Assembly: GCF_022179085.1 (NCBI RefSeq)
Contig: NZ_BPQE01000013.1
Coordinates: 114,528 to 178,527 of the forward strand
DNA: 64,000 nucleotides
Direction of reading: 5' to 3'
Source: Methylobacterium aerolatum
Lineage (GTDB): Bacteria; Pseudomonadota; Alphaproteobacteria; Rhizobiales; Beijerinckiaceae
Part shown: in pieces, positions 9,505 to 18,624 of the stretch
How positions within the stretch are numbered: the stretch's first letter is position 1
Layout: the number at the start of each line of letters is the position of its first letter
The notes under the pieces: generated by a model
What the model saw: the letters and a program-made list of their open reading frames with translations, nothing else
The model's database searches: none
Told to the model about the DNA's origin: nothing
Position numbers and translations under genes: made by a program

Positions 9505-10676
9505 GGCAACGCCTTCGCGGCGCGCTTCAGGTCCTGGGCGGCGCGGGCATAACCGCCTCCGGCTCCATCGACGAAATGAAGGTGGTCGGCCTGCGTCGGC
9601 GAGGGCGTGATGCAGGTCACGACGGCGGCCTCCTGCCGATGGAGGCCGTAGCTCACGATTCCCTCGTCCTGGGCCTGCGTCAGGCGCGCCTCGATGGCAT
9701 CGGCCGTTTCCGGCGGGCAGGCGACCGTGAGGCGCAGACCGTCGTCGTACTTTCGGAAATCGGCGTTGGCGGTGAGCTGACGGCGGTAGAGCCGGGGCGA
9801 AAAGCGACCGACTTGAAGCCCCAGGCGGAAAACGGCGAAGGACACGCTTCGCCCGGCCAGGAGCCGCAGCCGGCGCAGGACGGCGGAACCGAGCAGCGGC
9901 CCGGCGGCCCTGGCGTCTTCTGCCAAGCCGGACCAGGGCGGCCGCAGCGCCGGCCCTGCGCCGGGGAGAGGGCGGCCCATCTCCGGAACGGCATCGACGG
10001 CCGCCAGGATTTCCGCGAGGACGGCGCGCAGGCGGGCAGGATCGGCCCCACGACGGGGCAGCACGATCAGGGAGAGCACGAGCCTGCCACGGCTCGCCAC
10101 CGGCGCGAAGCGGCAGGACAGTCCCGTCAGGTCGGGAGGCCCGCCCTGCCCCCCTGCGGCAATGGCATAGGCCCCCGTCTTCATGACGGCCTCCGCCCAG
10201 GCGAGACCTCCGCCCATGAACATCGCATACGTGACGTCGGCGGAGGCGGCGTAGCGCGCGACGCGCAGATCGTGTCCCGCCGCCCGCGCGGCGGCGACCG
10301 GGATGAGGGCCGCCCGCAGGGTCAGGCCCAGACCATCGCGCGCCCAGGCCACCGTGGCGGCGAGGACCGTCTCCACGGTCCCGCGATGGTCCGGCGGGAT
10401 CAGCAGGCTCGATCCGTCGCCCCCGAAGACGAACGGGATCTCGATCCCGGGAAGGGCATTGCGGATTGCGGCGATGGCAGCGGCACCGGCGAGGTTGACC
10501 GCCCGGTAGCGGCCGCGCTCGATCGCCTCGGTCGACAGGGCAACGTCGCTCAGGGCAATCCACCATGCATCCGGAACGGGGACGTACCGGGCGTCGTCGA
10601 GGACATCCGAGAAGCGCTCGATCGGATCGAGCCGGGCGTAGTCGAAAACGGGCGGCGGAGTTCGAAGATCAGGCAC
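9501..10676 (-). CDS. DUF3095 domain-containing protein
   Basis: 391 aa from a GTG at 10676, preceded by a purine-rich GGGAGGGAGGG ribosome site; the frame is open further up to 10856 but that part is low-complexity. The motifs YVPVPDAWWIALSDV, RYRAVNLAGAAAIAA, PFVFGGDGSS and YAMFMGGGLAWAE match the DUF3095 family, whose fold resembles nucleotide-cyclase-type domains; no activity is established to my knowledge. It is the first gene of the operon and overlaps the cNMP-domain phospholipase. That a DUF3095 protein makes or senses a nucleotide for that phospholipase is speculation. Confidence 0.82.
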   Translation of the reverse strand: MPDLRTPPPVFDYARLDPIERFSDVLDDARYVPVPDAWWIALSDVALSTEAIERGRYRAVNLAGAAAIAAIRNALPGIEIPFVFGGDGSSLLIPPDHRGTVETVLAATVAWARDGLGLTLRAALIPVAAARAAGHDLRVARYAASADVTYAMFMGGGLAWAEAVMKTGAYAIAAGGQGGPPDLTGLSCRFAPVASRGRLVLSLIVLPRRGADPARLRAVLAEILAAVDAVPEMGRPLPGAGPALRPPWSGLAEDARAAGPLLGSAVLRRLRLLAGRSVSFAVFRLGLQVGRFSPRLYRRQLTANADFRKYDDGLRLTVACPPETADAIEARLTQAQDEGIVSYGLHRQEAAVVTCITPSPTQADHLHFVDGAGGGYARAAQDLKRAAKALP

Positions 10677-10926
10677 CCCTCCCTCCCTCGCCCCGCGATC
10701 AGGTCCCTGCGCCGATCCTTCGCCAAAGGCCGAGAGCGAGGTTTGGGCGGCCATTGGCCGAGGGCTCGTTCGTCGATGCGGACGGGATCGTCGGAACTCA
10801 GGCGACGAGCTTAACAAGTCTCGAAGCCCGTGACGATGGTCCTTCGCAGACGTCATGGGACGGCAGCGTCAGACTTGCCCGAGTCGGGCGGCCTGTGACG
10901 GCCACCCGACCGGCTCCCACGTCGCG

Positions 10927-11169
10927 CTACTTCTTCATCGTGTCCTTGCCCATGGTGTCCTTGTGCATGGAATCCTTGGCCATGCCGTCCTTGGCCATGG
11001 AATCCTTGCGCATCGAGTCCTTGGCCATGCTGTCCTTGGCCATGGAGTCCTTGGCCATGGAGTCCTTGGCCATGGAGTCCTTGCTCATCGATTCCGCAGC
11101 AAAGACCGGACTTGCGAACAACGAAGTAGCGAGCAAAGCGGCGGAGATGGACCGGAAAAGGCTGGACAT
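10927..11169 (-). CDS. Exported pentapeptide MXKDX repeat protein
   Basis: 80 aa. A signal peptide (to about ASPVFA, 24) is followed by eleven near-perfect copies of a five-residue unit of the form M-x-K-D-[ST], ending in two lysines. This is the MXKDX repeat family of small exported proteins, found mostly in proteobacteria, with unknown function. The 15-base DNA unit (AAGGACTCCATGGCC type) is tandemly repeated at 10930-11095, so copy number is expected to vary between strains. A monocistronic gene. Confidence 0.88.
   Translation of the reverse strand: MSSLFRSISAALLATSLFASPVFAAESMSKDSMAKDSMAKDSMAKDSMAKDSMRKDSMAKDGMAKDSMHKDTMGKDTMKK
10930..11095. repeat. Tandem 15-bp coding repeat
   Basis: Eleven consecutive 15-base units (plus-strand consensus ATGGAGTCCTTGGCC, with ATGCTGTCC, ATCGAGTCC and similar variants) inside the MXKDX gene. 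In-frame units make slippage tolerable. Confidence 0.85.
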
Positions 11170-11422
11170 ATCGCAGATCCTTCAGTGCCGTGCCGAAGAG
11201 TGGCACCGCCTTTATTTCGGCGTGACTGTTTTGTTGTTACGCCTGCCTGGAAATAATCTTCCGCTTCCATCGCGCATTTCGTAGGGATGCAGTCCGGGCG
11301 GTCCTCCGGTGCGACTGGAAGGGAGCGGCGTCCGAGATTTACGCCACCCCCGCGCGCACAGCTTGCCGCTGCGTGCAGCCGTTCGGCCCAGGCCGGGTCG
11401 GCACGGCCGCAAAAACAGTGAG

Positions 11423-12118
11423 TCAGGTTCCAGCTTGCAGGCGCGCGGCGCCGACGATCCGGCCCGCGGGTTCCTGCAGGATCACGGCGACGTCCTCGCC
11501 GATCGGCCGCTCGGCACTCAGCGTCACCGGCTTACCGTTCCAGGAACCGAGATCGCGCAGGGAGCGCACCACATTGGCTTGGAGGATCGTGCGTCCGCCG
11601 TTCTCGCCCCGCCCGATGGCGGTGCGATGCCTCCGGTCGAAGCCGACCAGAAGGATCCGGGCTGCTCCCTTGCCTTCGCCGACCGTGATGCCGACCCCGT
11701 TCCCCTTGCTGACGAGCGTGAGGTTCGCCGCGGTCGTGGCATCGGCCCTTGCCGCTGCAATGGCGGTCGCCGCCTCCCCGCGACGGGAACCGACGAGGCT
11801 TCGGACGCCATCGACCACGAGCTGCGGCGTGAAACTGCCGCCTCCGAACTGGCTGGCGTAGGCGGCCTGCCGGTTCGTGGCGCCTTCGAACGAGAAGGAG
11901 TCCTTCCATCCCAGCCTGTTCCAGTAGGTCACATGGAACCCGAGGGGCAGAAGATCGGGCTGCCCGGCCAGCTCCGCCAGCAGCTCCTCGGCCGGGGGAC
12001 ACGACGAGCAGCTCTGTGACGTGAAGAGTTCGAGGACGACGGGCCGCGCCTGCGCAGGGAGCGGTGCAAGACCGAGAGTCAGGAGGAAGAGCGCGCGAAC
12101 GGTAGGGAGGGGCATCAT
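11423..12118 (-). CDS. DUF1223 (thioredoxin-fold) exported protein
   Basis: 231 aa from ATG 12118; an alternative ATG is 12115. A hydrophobic signal sequence (to about AQA, 24) is followed by ELFTSQSCSSCPPAEELL with a CxxC pair (C37, C40), FHVTYWNRLGWKD and FTPQLVVDG, all typical of DUF1223 proteins, which have a thioredoxin-like fold and are predicted periplasmic. Function is undetermined; a disulfide or metal role is possible from the CxxC. Stands alone. Confidence 0.85.
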   Translation of the reverse strand: MMPLPTVRALFLLTLGLAPLPAQARPVVLELFTSQSCSSCPPAEELLAELAGQPDLLPLGFHVTYWNRLGWKDSFSFEGATNRQAAYASQFGGGSFTPQLVVDGVRSLVGSRRGEAATAIAAARADATTAANLTLVSKGNGVGITVGEGKGAARILLVGFDRRHRTAIGRGENGGRTILQANVVRSLRDLGSWNGKPVTLSAERPIGEDVAVILQEPAGRIVGAARLQAGT

Positions 12119-12348
12119 GCGGTTCCCATCGACGATGGATCGATGCCGCCCATTCGCGCCTGTCCGCGGCTCCGTTACAGGGGGCGGGATCGGTGTCCGA
12201 CCGGGTTGAGCCCCTTTCTCCATGAATCCCCGGTCGTCTTTGCGAGCGCCCCGGCGACTCGCGGACGTGCGAGGCGCGGAGCAGGATGGGCAACTCGGCC
12301 TTCCGTGAGATCACGGGCAGGGGCTATGCTTGCCCGATCGAAGACGGC

Positions 12349-13188
12349 TCATTCACCCATCGGAGCGCCGTCGGGCCTGTGTGGCTCCCCGGCTCCTTCG
12401 TCTTCCAAGACACGCCTGACGAAAGCCGCGATGATTGCGACCGTGTCCGCGAAAGCTTCGCGATGGGGTTCATGACCGACGTTGGGCAGTTCACGGACGG
12501 TGAGCAGGCCGGGCGGGCAAGATCGGCGGGCTGCAACGATCTGGGCCCGTGTCCCGTAGGCGTCCTCGGTTCCCTGGATGAGCGTCACGGGGACGGTCAG
12601 GCGTGTCAGCGCAGCCTCGATCGTCCATCCGCGCCGGCCCGGATCGAGCCAAGCGTCGTTCCAGCCGCGGAAGGCCCCTTCGACATCGGCGTGCCAGCGG
12701 CCGAGGCGGGTCCGCAGGAGCCCCCGTTCGTAGGCGGCTCGGGTTCGCCTGATCGCGGACAGCGTGACCTCCTCCACGAAGAAATGCGGCGCGATCAGCA
12801 CGCCGCCCCGCAGGCGGGCCTCGCCTTCCGCCAGGGCGAGCGCGGCGATCGAGGCGCCGTCGGAGTGGCCGATCAGCACGCCGCTTCCGACCTCCGCCGC
12901 GTCGAGGATCCGCGGGAGGACCGCGCGGGCCTCGTGCTCCAGATAGTCGGCCGGGCGAGGCAGGGACACCGGGCTCGACGCGCCATAGCCCTGACGGGAG
13001 ACGGCCAGGACACCGCACCCGGTCGTCCGGGCGAGGGTCTCGGGCAGGGCACCCCATTGCATCGCCGAACCGAGGCCTTCGTGGAGCAACACCAGCGTGG
13101 GGGCCGCCGCCGGCTGTCGACCGACGAAGTGGTACTCCAGCCGGCCATCGCCGAGATCGAAGAAGCCGGAGGATTGCAGGCGAGCCAT
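12349..13188 (-). CDS. Alpha/beta hydrolase
   Basis: 279 aa from ATG 13188, with a GGGAG ribosome site 7 bases upstream; an upstream extension overlapping the MFS gene is unlikely. Fold landmarks: oxyanion LLHEGLGS (35-41), nucleophile elbow GHSDG (107-111, Ser109), acid Asp in QGTEDAYG and His in NVGHEPH. Last gene of the furoate operon, 134 bases after the carrier. Could hydrolyse an ester or lactone of a furan or aromatic acid before CoA activation (inference from position); such hydrolases are also common passengers. Confidence 0.82.
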   Translation of the reverse strand: MARLQSSGFFDLGDGRLEYHFVGRQPAAAPTLVLLHEGLGSAMQWGALPETLARTTGCGVLAVSRQGYGASSPVSLPRPADYLEHEARAVLPRILDAAEVGSGVLIGHSDGASIAALALAEGEARLRGGVLIAPHFFVEEVTLSAIRRTRAAYERGLLRTRLGRWHADVEGAFRGWNDAWLDPGRRGWTIEAALTRLTVPVTLIQGTEDAYGTRAQIVAARRSCPPGLLTVRELPNVGHEPHREAFADTVAIIAAFVRRVLEDEGAGEPHRPDGAPMGE

Positions 13189-13322
13189 GTCATCACTCCC
13201 ACCGGGTTTCGACCGGTCCGTCCTTCCCTCGGGATCGGGACGGACGGACCGGTCGGGGGCGTGCAGGCGGAGAACCGGCGGGACGCTCGCCCCGGGCGGT
13301 GGCTCCGCCTCCACGGGGGCCG

Positions 13323-14672
13323 TCACTCCCGGTCGAGGTTGCCCCGCGTCTCCGGCGTGATGACGGCGCCGACGAGGTAGACCAGCGTGACGCCGGTCAT
13401 CACGACCGTCAGCACCATCGGGATCTGCGTCGGCCCATCGGCAACGAGGGAGACGAACGTCGGCAGCATGCCGCCGAGCGCGAAGCCGATGTTCCAGGTC
13501 AGGCCCGTCCCGGTGGCCCTCACGGCCGTCGGAAACTTCTCATTCAGGAAGATCAACAGCGGCGCGTAGCTGGCGTTGGCGATGAGCGAGAGAAGGAAGG
13601 CGCAGGCCGCCACCCCCATGAGGCTCGTGGTGTTCGCCATGGTCAGGAAGAGAACGGGAAAGGCGAACAGGCGGATGACGCCCATCAGCAGGAACGACCG
13701 CTTGCGCCCGATGTGCTGGCTCAGTTCGCCCAAGCCGCAGGCGCCAATCGCCGCCGCCACGTTCGCGCCGATCAGGATCATCGAGGCGGTGGCGTTCGGG
13801 ACGCCGTTCACGAGCTTGAGGAGGGTCGGAAGGTAGCCGGACGTGAGGTAGTAGGCCGCGCCGCCGCCGAAGGAGATGAGCGTCGCGACCGCGAAGCTTC
13901 CCCGGTTGGCCGGCGAGAACAGCGAGCGGATCGGCGAGGCCTCCGCCGGAGCGCCCGCCCGGAGCGCGGCCTTGCGAGCCTGCAGATCCTTGAAGATCGG
14001 CGATTCCTCGAGGTTGCGGAAGAGGATCAGGCCGATCACCGAGGTCAGGAGACCCGAGAAGAACATCACCCGCCAGCCCCAGTCGGCGAAGGCCTCGCCC
14101 GGCGCCATGAGCGAGACGAGATAGAAGACCAGGGACGCCAGGAGGCCGCCGATGGCCGAGCCGCCGCTGCCGACCGCCCCGGACATCAGCCCCCGCCACC
14201 GCTCGGGCACGGATTCCGTACCGATCGTGTGGGAGGCCGCGACGACACCGCCGACGAAGACGCCCTGGACGAGGCGAAAGAACAGGAAGATCGCGGTGGC
14301 GAGCCATCCGATCTGGCCGACCGTCGGCAGGAGGCCGAACACCGCCGTCGACAGGCCGACGCCGATCACCGCCACCATGAGGGCGCGGCGGCGGCCGAAG
14401 CGGTCCGCGTAGGAGCCGAACAGGGCGGAGCCGAGGGGCCGGATCAGCAGCGTGACCGCGAAGGAGGCGTAGGCTCCGGCCAGCGACAGCATCGGCTTGT
14501 CCGCCGGGAAGAACAGGGTGCCGACGACCGGCGCCACGTAGAGCAGGATGAACAGGTCGAAGAGATCGAGCCCCCAGCCGAATAGCGAGGCCATGGCGGC
14601 CGTCGCCGTCTGCCGGCCGGTGGGCTTGGCGAGGGCGGGGGGATCGGATGCGAAGGTGGCGGCGGTCTGCAT
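13323..14672 (-). CDS. MFS transporter, metabolite:H+ symporter type (putative furoate carrier)
   Basis: 449-aa, 12-helix carrier of the major facilitator superfamily. The loop 2-3 motif GSYADRFGRRRAL, the GWGLDLFDLF start and R-x(3)-G signatures resemble the aromatic acid:H+ symporter / MHS carriers. ATG 14672 has an optimal GGAGGA ribosome site. It lies directly after the hmfE-like gene in the same operon, so uptake of 2-furoate or a related acid is likely; known hmf clusters also contain an MFS gene. Confidence 0.85.
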   Translation of the reverse strand: MQTAATFASDPPALAKPTGRQTATAAMASLFGWGLDLFDLFILLYVAPVVGTLFFPADKPMLSLAGAYASFAVTLLIRPLGSALFGSYADRFGRRRALMVAVIGVGLSTAVFGLLPTVGQIGWLATAIFLFFRLVQGVFVGGVVAASHTIGTESVPERWRGLMSGAVGSGGSAIGGLLASLVFYLVSLMAPGEAFADWGWRVMFFSGLLTSVIGLILFRNLEESPIFKDLQARKAALRAGAPAEASPIRSLFSPANRGSFAVATLISFGGGAAYYLTSGYLPTLLKLVNGVPNATASMILIGANVAAAIGACGLGELSQHIGRKRSFLLMGVIRLFAFPVLFLTMANTTSLMGVAACAFLLSLIANASYAPLLIFLNEKFPTAVRATGTGLTWNIGFALGGMLPTFVSLVADGPTQIPMVLTVVMTGVTLVYLVGAVITPETRGNLDRE

Positions 14673-14845
14673 GGGGTTCCTCCGGGAGATGCGGTCGTTG
14701 CCGCGGCGGGGCCGGTTCGGGCTCTGGGACTTGGCGGGAGCCATTCGGGCGTGCGCCGTCGTGTCCCGCCTGGGCGGGATCGAAGCGGTGCCGTGAGGGT
14801 CACGGGGTGTGGGGAGCTGCCCTGCAGCCCCCCGGCGCGGTGGGC

Positions 14846-15652
14846 TTAGGAGCCGGTGAAGCGCGGCGCGCGCTTGGCGTGGAACGCCTCGACGCCTTCG
14901 CGGAAGTCGTCGGCCTGCCGCAGGCGGCTGTAGCAATGCCCTTCGAGCTCGATGGCGATGGAGAGGCTCGCATCCTCGGTGTCGTTGAGGAGCTTCTTGG
15001 CGGTGCGCTGGGCGATGGGGGAGAAGGCGCGCAATTCCTCGACCAGCGCGTCGGTGGCCTTTTCCAGATCCGCGTCGGCCACGCATTCGGTGGCGATGCC
15101 CCAGTCGAGGGCCTGCCGGCCGGGGATGCGCTTGGAGCGCATCACGATGTCCTTGGTCCGGGTGATGCCGACGATCTTCTGGAGGCGGGCGGAGCCGCCG
15201 GAGCCGGGAATCTGGCCGAGCTTCTGCTCGGGCAGCGCGTAGCGGCAGGTCTCGGAGACGATGCGGAAGTCGCAGGCCAGCGAGATTTCGAAGCCGACGC
15301 CGAAGGTGTAACCCCGGTTGGCGGCGATGACGGGCTTCGAGCAGCGGGCCGGCGCCGCCATGTTCCAGGCGAGCTTCGAGACGTGCTCGGGGGAGGCGTC
15401 GAGGAAGCCCTTGATGTAGCCCCCCGAGGAGAAGTGCTCGCCCTCCGCCCGCAGGACGATGACCCGCACGCGGGGATCCTCGTCCAGCGCCTCGAACACC
15501 TTCCGGATCTCGTCGCGCTGGGGCATCGCGATGACGTTCATGGGCGGCCGGGCCAGGATCACGTCGGCGCGCTCGCGCTCCGCGTCGATCTCGACGCGGA
15601 AGCCGTCGAGGTTCGTCAGGCGCGGGTCGGTGGTGGGGGTGTCGCTCGTCAT
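14846..15652 (-). CDS. hmfE: Enoyl-CoA hydratase-fold protein, likely 2-oxoglutaroyl-CoA hydrolase
   Basis: 268-aa crotonase-fold enzyme. The first oxyanion-hole segment is EHFSSGGYIKGF (72-83), and the second is GQIPGSGGSARLQ (146-158), with a conserved stretch SIAIELEGHCYSRL near the C-terminus. In the furoate pathway of Cupriavidus basilensis, the hmfE product cleaves 2-oxoglutaroyl-CoA to 2-oxoglutarate and CoA. The sequence and its place next to a CoA ligase, a three-subunit Mo dehydrogenase and a carrier all fit that role. An ordinary enoyl-CoA hydratase in another aromatic acid pathway remains possible. Confidence 0.78.
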   Translation of the reverse strand: MTSDTPTTDPRLTNLDGFRVEIDAERERADVILARPPMNVIAMPQRDEIRKVFEALDEDPRVRVIVLRAEGEHFSSGGYIKGFLDASPEHVSKLAWNMAAPARCSKPVIAANRGYTFGVGFEISLACDFRIVSETCRYALPEQKLGQIPGSGGSARLQKIVGITRTKDIVMRSKRIPGRQALDWGIATECVADADLEKATDALVEELRAFSPIAQRTAKKLLNDTEDASLSIAIELEGHCYSRLRQADDFREGVEAFHAKRAPRFTGS

Positions 15653-15687
15653 GGGTTGGGCTCTCGCTGGAAACTTTCGAGGGGGTG

Positions 15688-17247
15688 TCAGGCGGCCTCG
15701 TGGCCTTCGGCATGGGGCTCGGCCCCGCTCTCGGGCACGTATTCGCCGGCCACGAGTTGGCGGCGCAGCAGCTTGCCGACCGGCGATTTCGGGATCTCGT
15801 CCACGAAGACGTAGCGGCGCGGCAGCTTGTGGCTCGGCAGGCCGCCGGCCCGGCAATGGGCATCGAGCGCCGCCGCGTCGGTGCTGCCGCTCCGCTTGAT
15901 GAAGGCCGCCACGATCCGGCCCCAGCGCTCGTCGGGCAGGCCCACGACGGCGACCTCCGACACGGCCGGATGCAGGGACAGGCGGCTCTCGATCTCGACG
16001 GGCGAGACGTTCTCGCCCCCGGTGATGATCATGTCGTCCACCCGCCCGGTGACGTAGAGGTCGCCGTCGGCGTCGGCGAAGCCGGTGTCGCCGGTGAAGT
16101 ACCAGCCGTCGCGGAAGGCCTTGGCGTCGGCCTCGGGGCGATGCCAGTAGCCCTCGAAGGCTTCGTCGCCCTTGGCGATGACGGCGATCTCGCCCTCCTC
16201 GCCCGGCGCGACGGTCCGGCCCGGATCGCCCCCCAGGGGCACGACGCGCACCATGGTGTTGAGGCCCGCCCGCCCGGCCGAGCCGGGCTTGCCCGCCGCC
16301 TCGTGGTTGATCGTGAAGGTGTAGACCTCCGACGAGCCGTAATGGTTGACGAAGAGGTCCGGCCGGAACGCCTCGGTCAGGCGGGCGAGCAGGCCGTCCG
16401 TCATCGGTGCCCCGGCGAAGCCGAGCTTGCGCACGGAGGTCGTGTCGGTCGCCGGGAAATCCTGGTGATGCACGAGGTCGTGGTAGAGGGTCGGCACGAG
16501 GTAGAGGTTGGTGATCCGCTCGGCCGCGATCAGCCGCAGCGCGCCAGCCACGTCGAACCGGGGGAGGCAGACGAAGGTCCCGCCGATCAGCGACATGGCG
16601 AGGAGCGAGCGCACCCCCATCGTGTGATAGAGCGGCATCACGCCGAGCGTGCGCTCGCCGCGCCCGTAGAGGTTTTGCGCCACATGCGCGACGGCCGCCG
16701 CGCGCTCCGCCCGGTGTCGCCGTGGGACCCCCTTGGGCTTGGCGGTGGTGCCGGAGGTGTAGAGCATCAGCGAGATCGCCTCCGCGTCGGCCCGGGGCGT
16801 CGCGGGAGGCCCCTCGGTGGCGGCGAGATCGGCGAAGGCCGTCTCGCCGGGGCCGGGCGGCGTGCCGACGGCGATGCGCGCGATCCGCTGCGATGGCGCG
16901 CTGTCTCGCAGGCTCGCGGCCGAGACCGGTTCGTAGGCGATGGCGCGGGCTTGCGCGTTCTCGACCGCGAAATCGATCTCCTCGGCCTTGGCCCGCCAGT
17001 TGATCGGCGTGATCACGATCCCCGCGAACTGGCAGGCCCAGTGCAGAGTCGCCGCCTCGTGCCGGTTCTGGAGGACCGTGACGAGGTGGTCGCCGGGCTT
17101 CAGCCCGAGCCGGTCGAGCCCGGCCACGGTCGCGGAGATGACCCGGAACCACTCCGCGTAGGTCAGCCGGGTCTCCCCATCGACGAGGGCCAGGGCGCGG
17201 GGATCGCGGGAAACGCTCGCGAGGAAGCTGGTGCCGAGATCAAGCAT
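15688..17247 (-). CDS. hmfD: Acyl-CoA ligase, likely 2-furoate-CoA ligase
   Basis: 519-aa AMP-forming ligase of the ANL superfamily. It has the P-loop-like YTSGTTAKPKGV (163-174), the YGSSEVYT adenine-site region, GYWHRPEADAKAF, GWYFTGDTG, the hinge GRVDDMIITGGENV and the C-terminal lysine in PKSPVGKLLRR. ATG 17247 has a GGAGG ribosome site and overlaps the preceding iron-sulfur subunit gene by 8 bases. Expected reaction: 2-furoate + ATP + CoA to 2-furoyl-CoA; substrate inferred from the operon. Confidence 0.8.
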   Translation of the reverse strand: MLDLGTSFLASVSRDPRALALVDGETRLTYAEWFRVISATVAGLDRLGLKPGDHLVTVLQNRHEAATLHWACQFAGIVITPINWRAKAEEIDFAVENAQARAIAYEPVSAASLRDSAPSQRIARIAVGTPPGPGETAFADLAATEGPPATPRADAEAISLMLYTSGTTAKPKGVPRRHRAERAAAVAHVAQNLYGRGERTLGVMPLYHTMGVRSLLAMSLIGGTFVCLPRFDVAGALRLIAAERITNLYLVPTLYHDLVHHQDFPATDTTSVRKLGFAGAPMTDGLLARLTEAFRPDLFVNHYGSSEVYTFTINHEAAGKPGSAGRAGLNTMVRVVPLGGDPGRTVAPGEEGEIAVIAKGDEAFEGYWHRPEADAKAFRDGWYFTGDTGFADADGDLYVTGRVDDMIITGGENVSPVEIESRLSLHPAVSEVAVVGLPDERWGRIVAAFIKRSGSTDAAALDAHCRAGGLPSHKLPRRYVFVDEIPKSPVGKLLRRQLVAGEYVPESGAEPHAEGHEAA

Positions 17248-17773
17248 GGGCGGCCTCCGGGGATGACGGGGCCGGGATGTCGCCCCTGAGTTCCGCAGCC
17301 GCCTCCAGGGCGGCCTCGATGATCGGCGCATAGCCGGTGCAGCGGCAGAGATGGCCGCCGATCACTTCCGTGATCTCCCGGCGCGAGGGGTTCGGCCGGA
17401 AGGCGAGATAGGCCTCCAGCGACATCAGGATGCCGGCGGTGCAGAAACCGCATTGCAGGGCGTGCCGCCGCCGGAACGCCGCCTGCAGCACCCCGAGGCG
17501 GCCGGGCTCCGGAGCCAGACCCTCGACGGTCCGCACGGCACAGCCCTCGACCCCCACCGCGAGGGTCAAGCAGGCCCGGGCGGGCACCCCGTCGATGGAC
17601 ACCGTGCAGGCGCCGCAGACGCCGTGCTCGCAGCCGACATGCGTGCCCGTGGCCCCGAGGCCGTGGCGCAGGGCGTCGGTCAGCAGGGTGCGGGTCTCGA
17701 CCTCGACCGTGGTCTCGCGCCCGTTGAGGGTGAAGGCCACCGTATGACGGCCCTTCGCGTCTAGCTGTGGCAT
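17240..17773 (-). CDS. hmfC: 2Fe-2S subunit of Mo-dependent acyl-CoA dehydrogenase (furoyl-CoA dehydrogenase small subunit)
   Basis: 177 aa. Two [2Fe-2S] centres: a plant-type N-terminal site with C48, C53, C56 and C68 (GCEHGVCGACTV), and the four-helix site with C108, C111, C143 and C145 (CGFCTAGI, GHLCRCTGY). This is the small subunit of the xanthine oxidase / CO dehydrogenase family. It passes electrons from the Mo site to the FAD subunit encoded just upstream; its start overlaps that gene by 13 bases. Family certain, furoyl-CoA specificity inferred. Confidence 0.85.
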   Translation of the reverse strand: MPQLDAKGRHTVAFTLNGRETTVEVETRTLLTDALRHGLGATGTHVGCEHGVCGACTVSIDGVPARACLTLAVGVEGCAVRTVEGLAPEPGRLGVLQAAFRRRHALQCGFCTAGILMSLEAYLAFRPNPSRREITEVIGGHLCRCTGYAPIIEAALEAAAELRGDIPAPSSPEAAHA

Positions 17774-18624
17774 GGCACGGCCTCCTGATGGGTGTCGCCG
17801 CGGGCGACCTTGACGGCCTGTTCCAGCACTCGGCGGCCGAGGCTGCGCACGAGATCGCGGCGGTAGCGGGCGGTGCCGTGGAGATCGTCCCCCGCGCCGA
17901 GGTCCCAGGCGAAGGCGTTGAGGGCATCGTCGAGCGCCGACCCGTCGAGGTGGGGAAAGTCGCGGGCGGTGGGCCGGTCGGCGACGCCGCCGACCGCGAG
18001 CCGCATCCGGGTGCCGTCCACCACGGCGGCGCAGGCGACGATGGCGTAGTCGCCGTGCCGACGCCCCACCTCGGCGAAGGCCGTGCCGGTGCCCTCCCGG
18101 CGCAGGGGATAGGCGATGGCCTCGATCATCTCGTCGTCGGCCCGGTCGGTGACCATCATGCCGGTGAAGAAGTCCTCGGCCGCCACGCGCCGGGCCTTTC
18201 GGCGGCTGCGCAGGTGCACCTCGCCCCGGAGCGCCACGAGGCAGAGGGGAATCTCCGCGCTCGGGTCGGCATGGGCGACGGAGCCGCAGAGCGTCCCCCG
18301 CGCCCGGGTCTGGATGTGCCCGACCCACGGCAGGGCGGCGGCCAGCAGCGGCAGATCCCTCGCGAGACCCGGCCGGTCGAGCAGGATGGCCTGCCGCACG
18401 CCCGCCGGGATGACGAGGGTTCCCTTATCGGGGCGAGGCTCTTTGAGAGCGGGGATGCGCATCACGTCGACGAGGACGGCGGGCTTCGTGAGCCGCATGT
18501 TGAGCATCGGCATCAGGGATTGGCCGCCCGCGATGATCCGTGCCTCGGGGCCGTGCTGACGCAAGGCTTCGAGGGCATCGTCCAGGGATGCGGCGCGGAG
18601 GTAGTCGAAGGGAGCGGGCTTCAT
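17761..18624 (-). CDS. hmfB: FAD subunit of Mo-dependent acyl-CoA dehydrogenase (furoyl-CoA dehydrogenase medium subunit)
   Basis: 287-aa medium subunit (CoxM/CutM-like). The flavin pyrophosphate loop AGGQSLMPMLNMRL (32-45) and the second flavin segment TLCGSVAHADPSAEIP are intact. ATG 18624 overlaps the large-subunit stop by 4 bases (ATGA). Together with the large and 2Fe-2S subunits it forms the alpha-beta-gamma hydroxylase that adds water-derived oxygen to C5 of furoyl-CoA in the known pathway; that specificity is inferred from the cluster. Confidence 0.85.
   Translation of the reverse strand: MKPAPFDYLRAASLDDALEALRQHGPEARIIAGGQSLMPMLNMRLTKPAVLVDVMRIPALKEPRPDKGTLVIPAGVRQAILLDRPGLARDLPLLAAALPWVGHIQTRARGTLCGSVAHADPSAEIPLCLVALRGEVHLRSRRKARRVAAEDFFTGMMVTDRADDEMIEAIAYPLRREGTGTAFAEVGRRHGDYAIVACAAVVDGTRMRLAVGGVADRPTARDFPHLDGSALDDALNAFAWDLGAGDDLHGTARYRRDLVRSLGRRVLEQAVKVARGDTHQEAVPCHS

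Noticed and set aside
6208-9552. Very long plus-strand open frame (over 1100 codons)
   Set aside because: Antisense to the phospholipase, glycosyltransferase and P450 operon; composition is Arg/Gly/His-rich with no domain, a product of high GC.
10930-11095. CRISPR-like array
   Set aside because: Direct repeats have no unique spacers and encode the in-frame MXKDX peptide.
13323-15863. 846-codon frame running from the carrier into hmfE
   Set aside because: Only the part from ATG 14672 is carrier; the rest is out-of-frame reading of the crotonase-fold gene.
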